A program made the position numbers and the translations under genes. The notes beneath the pieces were generated by a model. The model did not search any database. It saw only the letters and a list, made by a program, of their open reading frames with translations, and had not been told where the DNA came from. Positions 61,392 through 64,000 of a stretch of DNA of 64,000 nucleotides are shown here, piece after piece (positions within the stretch are counted from its first letter, which is position 1; the number at the start of each line of letters is the position of its first letter). This stretch comes from Hymenopus coronatus (lineage: Eukaryota > Arthropoda > Insecta > Mantodea > Hymenopodidae): positions 386,772,132 to 386,836,131 of the forward strand of contig CM060900.1 in the NCBI GenBank assembly GCA_030762935.1, given 5' to 3'.

Positions 61392-61745
61392 CTATCAACA
61401 TTGAGCGGCTTGGCCTAGGCTTTCGGGGGTCGCAGGTTCGACCCCAGTGATCGGGTTACCCACTCCATTCATTTTTTCGTGGGTTTACTCGGGTCGCCAG
61501 GCGAATACTGGGTAGGTTCATTATAACCCCCGAATTTCCTGTTCCCATTACTTCCGAATCACCTCTTTTTCAGGGTTGAAGGACCAGGCGACAGTGTTGG
61601 GCGGGTTGCGGCTGGATGGTGGATTGCGTATTGTAAAATTTTATCCAAGCACAGACTTTCAGGTTTAGGGCTCCAGCTGGTGGTCCGCCGGAAGGCTCAG
61701 GGCCGGTGAGCAAGGCCTAGGGCAGCGCCGGAAGAGGTTCAAAAT
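61392..61745 (+). repeat. SINE family C, copy 2
   Basis: The head's B box is GTCGCAGGTTCGACCCCAG. The shared centre is very well kept: CGTGGGTTTACTCGGGTCGC, AGGCGAATACTGGGTAGG and CCCCCGAATTTCCTGTTCCC. The C body has GAAGGACCAGGCGACAGTGT, then CTGGTGGTCCGCCGG. The A-box part is degraded (GCGGCTTGGCCTAGGC). Confidence 0.85.
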
Positions 61746-61749
61746 GCAA

Positions 61750-62205
61750 CCGCTAGGAACCCCGTCCATTTTTGCGACCGTCACGTTATCGCGGATCACA
61801 TCGCCAGGTAAGTTAAATTACAAGGGTTCATTCTCAAATTAATATGTCAGGTTGAGATGCGATTTTATAGTGAAAATAATAAAAAAATAAAAAAAAAACA
61901 TTCTCATGTATATCTGGTCGTCAGCAGAATCTTTCCCTCCGCCCCTCCCACCTGGGGTCACATGAGAGGTCAATGGCTATAAGGCCACTACTCTGCCCCA
62001 GGGTCCTATGGGCCCCGTCAATGCCTCCTCTTAATCCTAATCCTCCTTCTCCCTCTCTCTAAAGAGCTTTTCAAGTTGTACGTATTTAGACTGATAATTT
62101 TAAAGACAAGAACATATTTTGTATCTACACAGTTGATACCGCTGAATGCATCATAAAGTAATGTGAGGATTCTAATTTTTAAACTTGCATTTCCCCCCGC
62201 ATTGA
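61750..62205. other. Non-coding stretch
   Basis: A GC-richer patch at 61,920-62,040 is unassigned. A minus-strand 113-codon frame (62,018-62,359) runs into the next SINE and is not a gene. Confidence 0.35.
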
Positions 62206-62212
62206 TAATATG

Positions 62213-62590
62213 AGGCGGCGCTGTTGCAGATGGTAGACTGCTAGCCTCCCACCTATTCGACCCGGGTTCGATCACCAGCGCCCGCATGTGGGATTTGTGT
62301 TGGACGAAACGGCGCCTGGGCGGGTTTTCGCCGGGTACTCCGCTTTCCCCCGCACTCATTCCACCATCACCCCATCATCACCTTTCCTATCATCCATTTC
62401 GCTTTCATTTCATGTCATCCATTTCCTCATGCTCATGCGTGGCTACGGGCCGACTACTCGTTCCAGGTTTTTCATTCTGTGATTATGTGCCCTTGGCACC
62501 CCGACAGGCTTCTGGCCCCTAGACACCCGCTTGTAAGCACTAGAGGTGTCAGTTCTACATACGTGAAGGGTAAGCCGAATACATAACGTA
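62213..62590 (+). repeat. SINE family E2, near-complete copy
   Basis: The head is GCGCTGTTGCAGATGGTAGA, with B box CCGGGTTCGATCACC. The centre is ATGTGGGATTTGTGTTGGAC and CGGGTTTTCGCCGGGTACTC. The pyrimidine-rich stretch has CATCACCTTTCCTATCATCC. The tail is CTAGACACCCGCTTGTAAGC and CTAGAGGTGTCAGTTC. It matches the copy at 15,300-15,650 end to end. Confidence 0.9.
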
Positions 62591-62599
62591 AAACAAATA

Positions 62600-63100
62600 T
62601 TAATAATATGATTTCCTGTAATTATAAGAGTACGATTACTATATACCTTTGACGGTTGGCTCCCTAATTTTCTTTAGGTAGGCTTGCTCAAATTTGGAAG
62701 CAGAGCAACAACATTGAAACACGCAGTTCACTATTATCTAATGGCTCCAATGCTAAGGTTTCATTGGCTTTAGTTCATGTGTGCTGTATATCGTTTAATT
62801 ATTCGGCTAGTTTGAGGTAAATTAGAAAACCTATTCACCAAAACGGTTTAGAGCCTCAAAAAAAGACATTTTCTGTGGTTGACAACATTGCAGAAATACC
62901 GACGGGTGACTGAGCGTGCGAGCTTTTCTTCTCCCCGGTCCACGCTTCACCATTCATCTAGCGCCCAAGAAATGGTGCACGCAGAGCACGATACGCACTA
63001 CAGGTCTCGGGCAATGGGTGAAGGTTGTTTTACCTTACCGTTGACTCATGAAGTTCAGGTTGAAACGTGGTGTTATTGGTCTTCATTTGATAACTTTCTC
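62600..63100. other. Non-coding stretch before the trinucleotide array
   Basis: A somewhat GC-richer segment at 62,890-63,060 is unassigned. No gene is recognised. Confidence 0.35.
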
Positions 63101-63104
63101 TCTA

Positions 63105-63254
63105 CTACAACCACCACTACTCCTCCTCCTTATGCTGCTACTGCTTGAACGACGACGACTACGAGTACGACTATGTACTATCATTACCACTACCACTACC
63201 ACTACTACTACTGCTACTAGTACTACTAATACTACCATTACTACTACTGCTACT

Positions 63255-63293
<39 letters not shown>

Positions 63294-63471
63294 GCTACTA
63301 CTGCTACTACAGCTACCACTACCACTAGTACTACTAGTACTGCTACTACTACTACCATCACCACTACTACTACTACTACCACCACTACCACTACTACTAC
63401 TACCACCACTACTACTACTACCACTACTACTACTACCACCACTACTACTACTACTACCACCACTATTACTA

Positions 63472-63511
<40 letters not shown>

Positions 63512-63646
63512 CTACTACTACTACTACCTACTACTACTACCACCACTATACTACCACAACTACTACTACTACTACTACTACCACCATTACTACTACTACC
63601 ACCACTACTACTACCACTGCTACTACTAGTACTACTAGTACTGCTA

Positions 63647-63697
<51 letters not shown>

Positions 63698-63714
63698 GTA
63701 CTACTACTACAACC

Positions 63715-63748
<34 letters not shown>

Positions 63749-64000
63749 GTACTACTACTACCACCACCACCACCACTACTACCAGTACTACTACCACTAC
63801 TACTACCACCACTACTACTATCACTACCACCACCACTACTACTACTAGTGCTACTATTACCACCACCACCACTACTATTAGCACCACCACCACTACTACT
63901 ACCACCACCACTACTACTAGTACTACTACCACCACTACTACTACCACTACTACTACCACTACTACTACTACCACCATTACTACTACTACCACCACTACTA
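63105..64000. repeat. Large (ACT/ACC)n trinucleotide array, continues past the window
   Basis: From about 63,105 the sequence becomes trinucleotide repeat, with impure CTC/GAC-type units up to 63,175. It then alternates ACT and ACC units, with rarer GCT, AGT, ATT and ATC units, to the last base of the window. Register shifts occur around 63,507-63,560. Occasional ACTAGTACT-type palindromes are scattered through it. The very long threonine, valine and tyrosine frames on both strands are products of the repeat. Confidence 0.97.

Noticed and set aside
61803..61812. CCAGGTAAGT as a second recursive splice site
   Set aside because: The upstream sequence lacks a polypyrimidine tract, and it lies just beyond a SINE.
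63048..63995. Open frames of 131-193 codons of threonine, valine or tyrosine repeats
   Set aside because: They are direct translations of the ACT/ACC array and exist on both strands. There is no independent coding signal.
1..64000. CRISPR array, bacterial operons, rRNA, mitochondrial insert or integrated virus
   Set aside because: I saw no regularly spaced identical repeats, no long conserved reading frames, and no segment whose translation or sequence suggested any of these.

Overview
This window looks like non-coding nuclear DNA from an animal with a large, repeat-rich genome, most probably an arthropod and perhaps an insect. The evidence is AT-rich sequence, no long conserved open reading frame, many degraded tRNA-derived SINEs on both strands, microsatellites, non-autonomous terminal-inverted-repeat (TIR) elements, and a decayed transposase of the IS630/Tc1/mariner type common in insects. 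I cannot name the species. I found no intact protein-coding gene, rRNA, true tRNA or CRISPR array, and no bacterial-style operon. The open frames present are short and lie in repeats, in simple sequence, or in unremarkable AT-rich DNA.

Layout. Positions 1-5,050 hold a SINE, then two copies of one unnamed ~0.8 kb repeat in opposite orientation, flanking a GC-richer island (2,780-3,175) that ends in a good splice-donor-like site. At 5,509-5,534 a polypyrimidine tract leads into CAG joined directly to GTAAGT, the form of a recursive splice site. Positions 8,300-16,260 contain AT microsatellites, an inverted-repeat pair and four SINE copies. Positions 16,260-24,500 are mostly featureless apart from a GC-richer, possibly once-coding relic at 21,560-22,440. 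Positions 24,500-33,140 hold a TCCA/TCCG array, several SINEs and an ATT/CTT tract. Positions 35,320-44,350 hold an unnamed repeat with a paired motif, two tandem duplications, a perfect 46-bp hairpin and three SINEs. Positions 47,400-48,790 and 58,462-59,075 are two members of one TIR family in opposite orientation. Positions 49,500-57,990 carry five more SINEs, one further candidate (G) and a convincing TATA/initiator pair at 56,638-56,672. Positions 59,228-60,215 hold the dead transposase. The window ends in two SINEs and an (ACT/ACC)n array of roughly 0.9 kb that runs off the edge.

The clearest organising principle is SINE modularity. Families called A, B and C here share a tRNA-like head and a central block of about 90 bp but carry three different 3' bodies. 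Families E1 and E2 share a different head and centre and differ in their tails. If a host gene is present, the window is most likely intronic or intergenic to it, and the splice-like and promoter-like sites are the only hints. I did not find a convincing new biological system. The most unusual items are the modular SINE set, the perfect hairpins, the recursive-splice-like site, the paired TIR elements and the terminal trinucleotide array.
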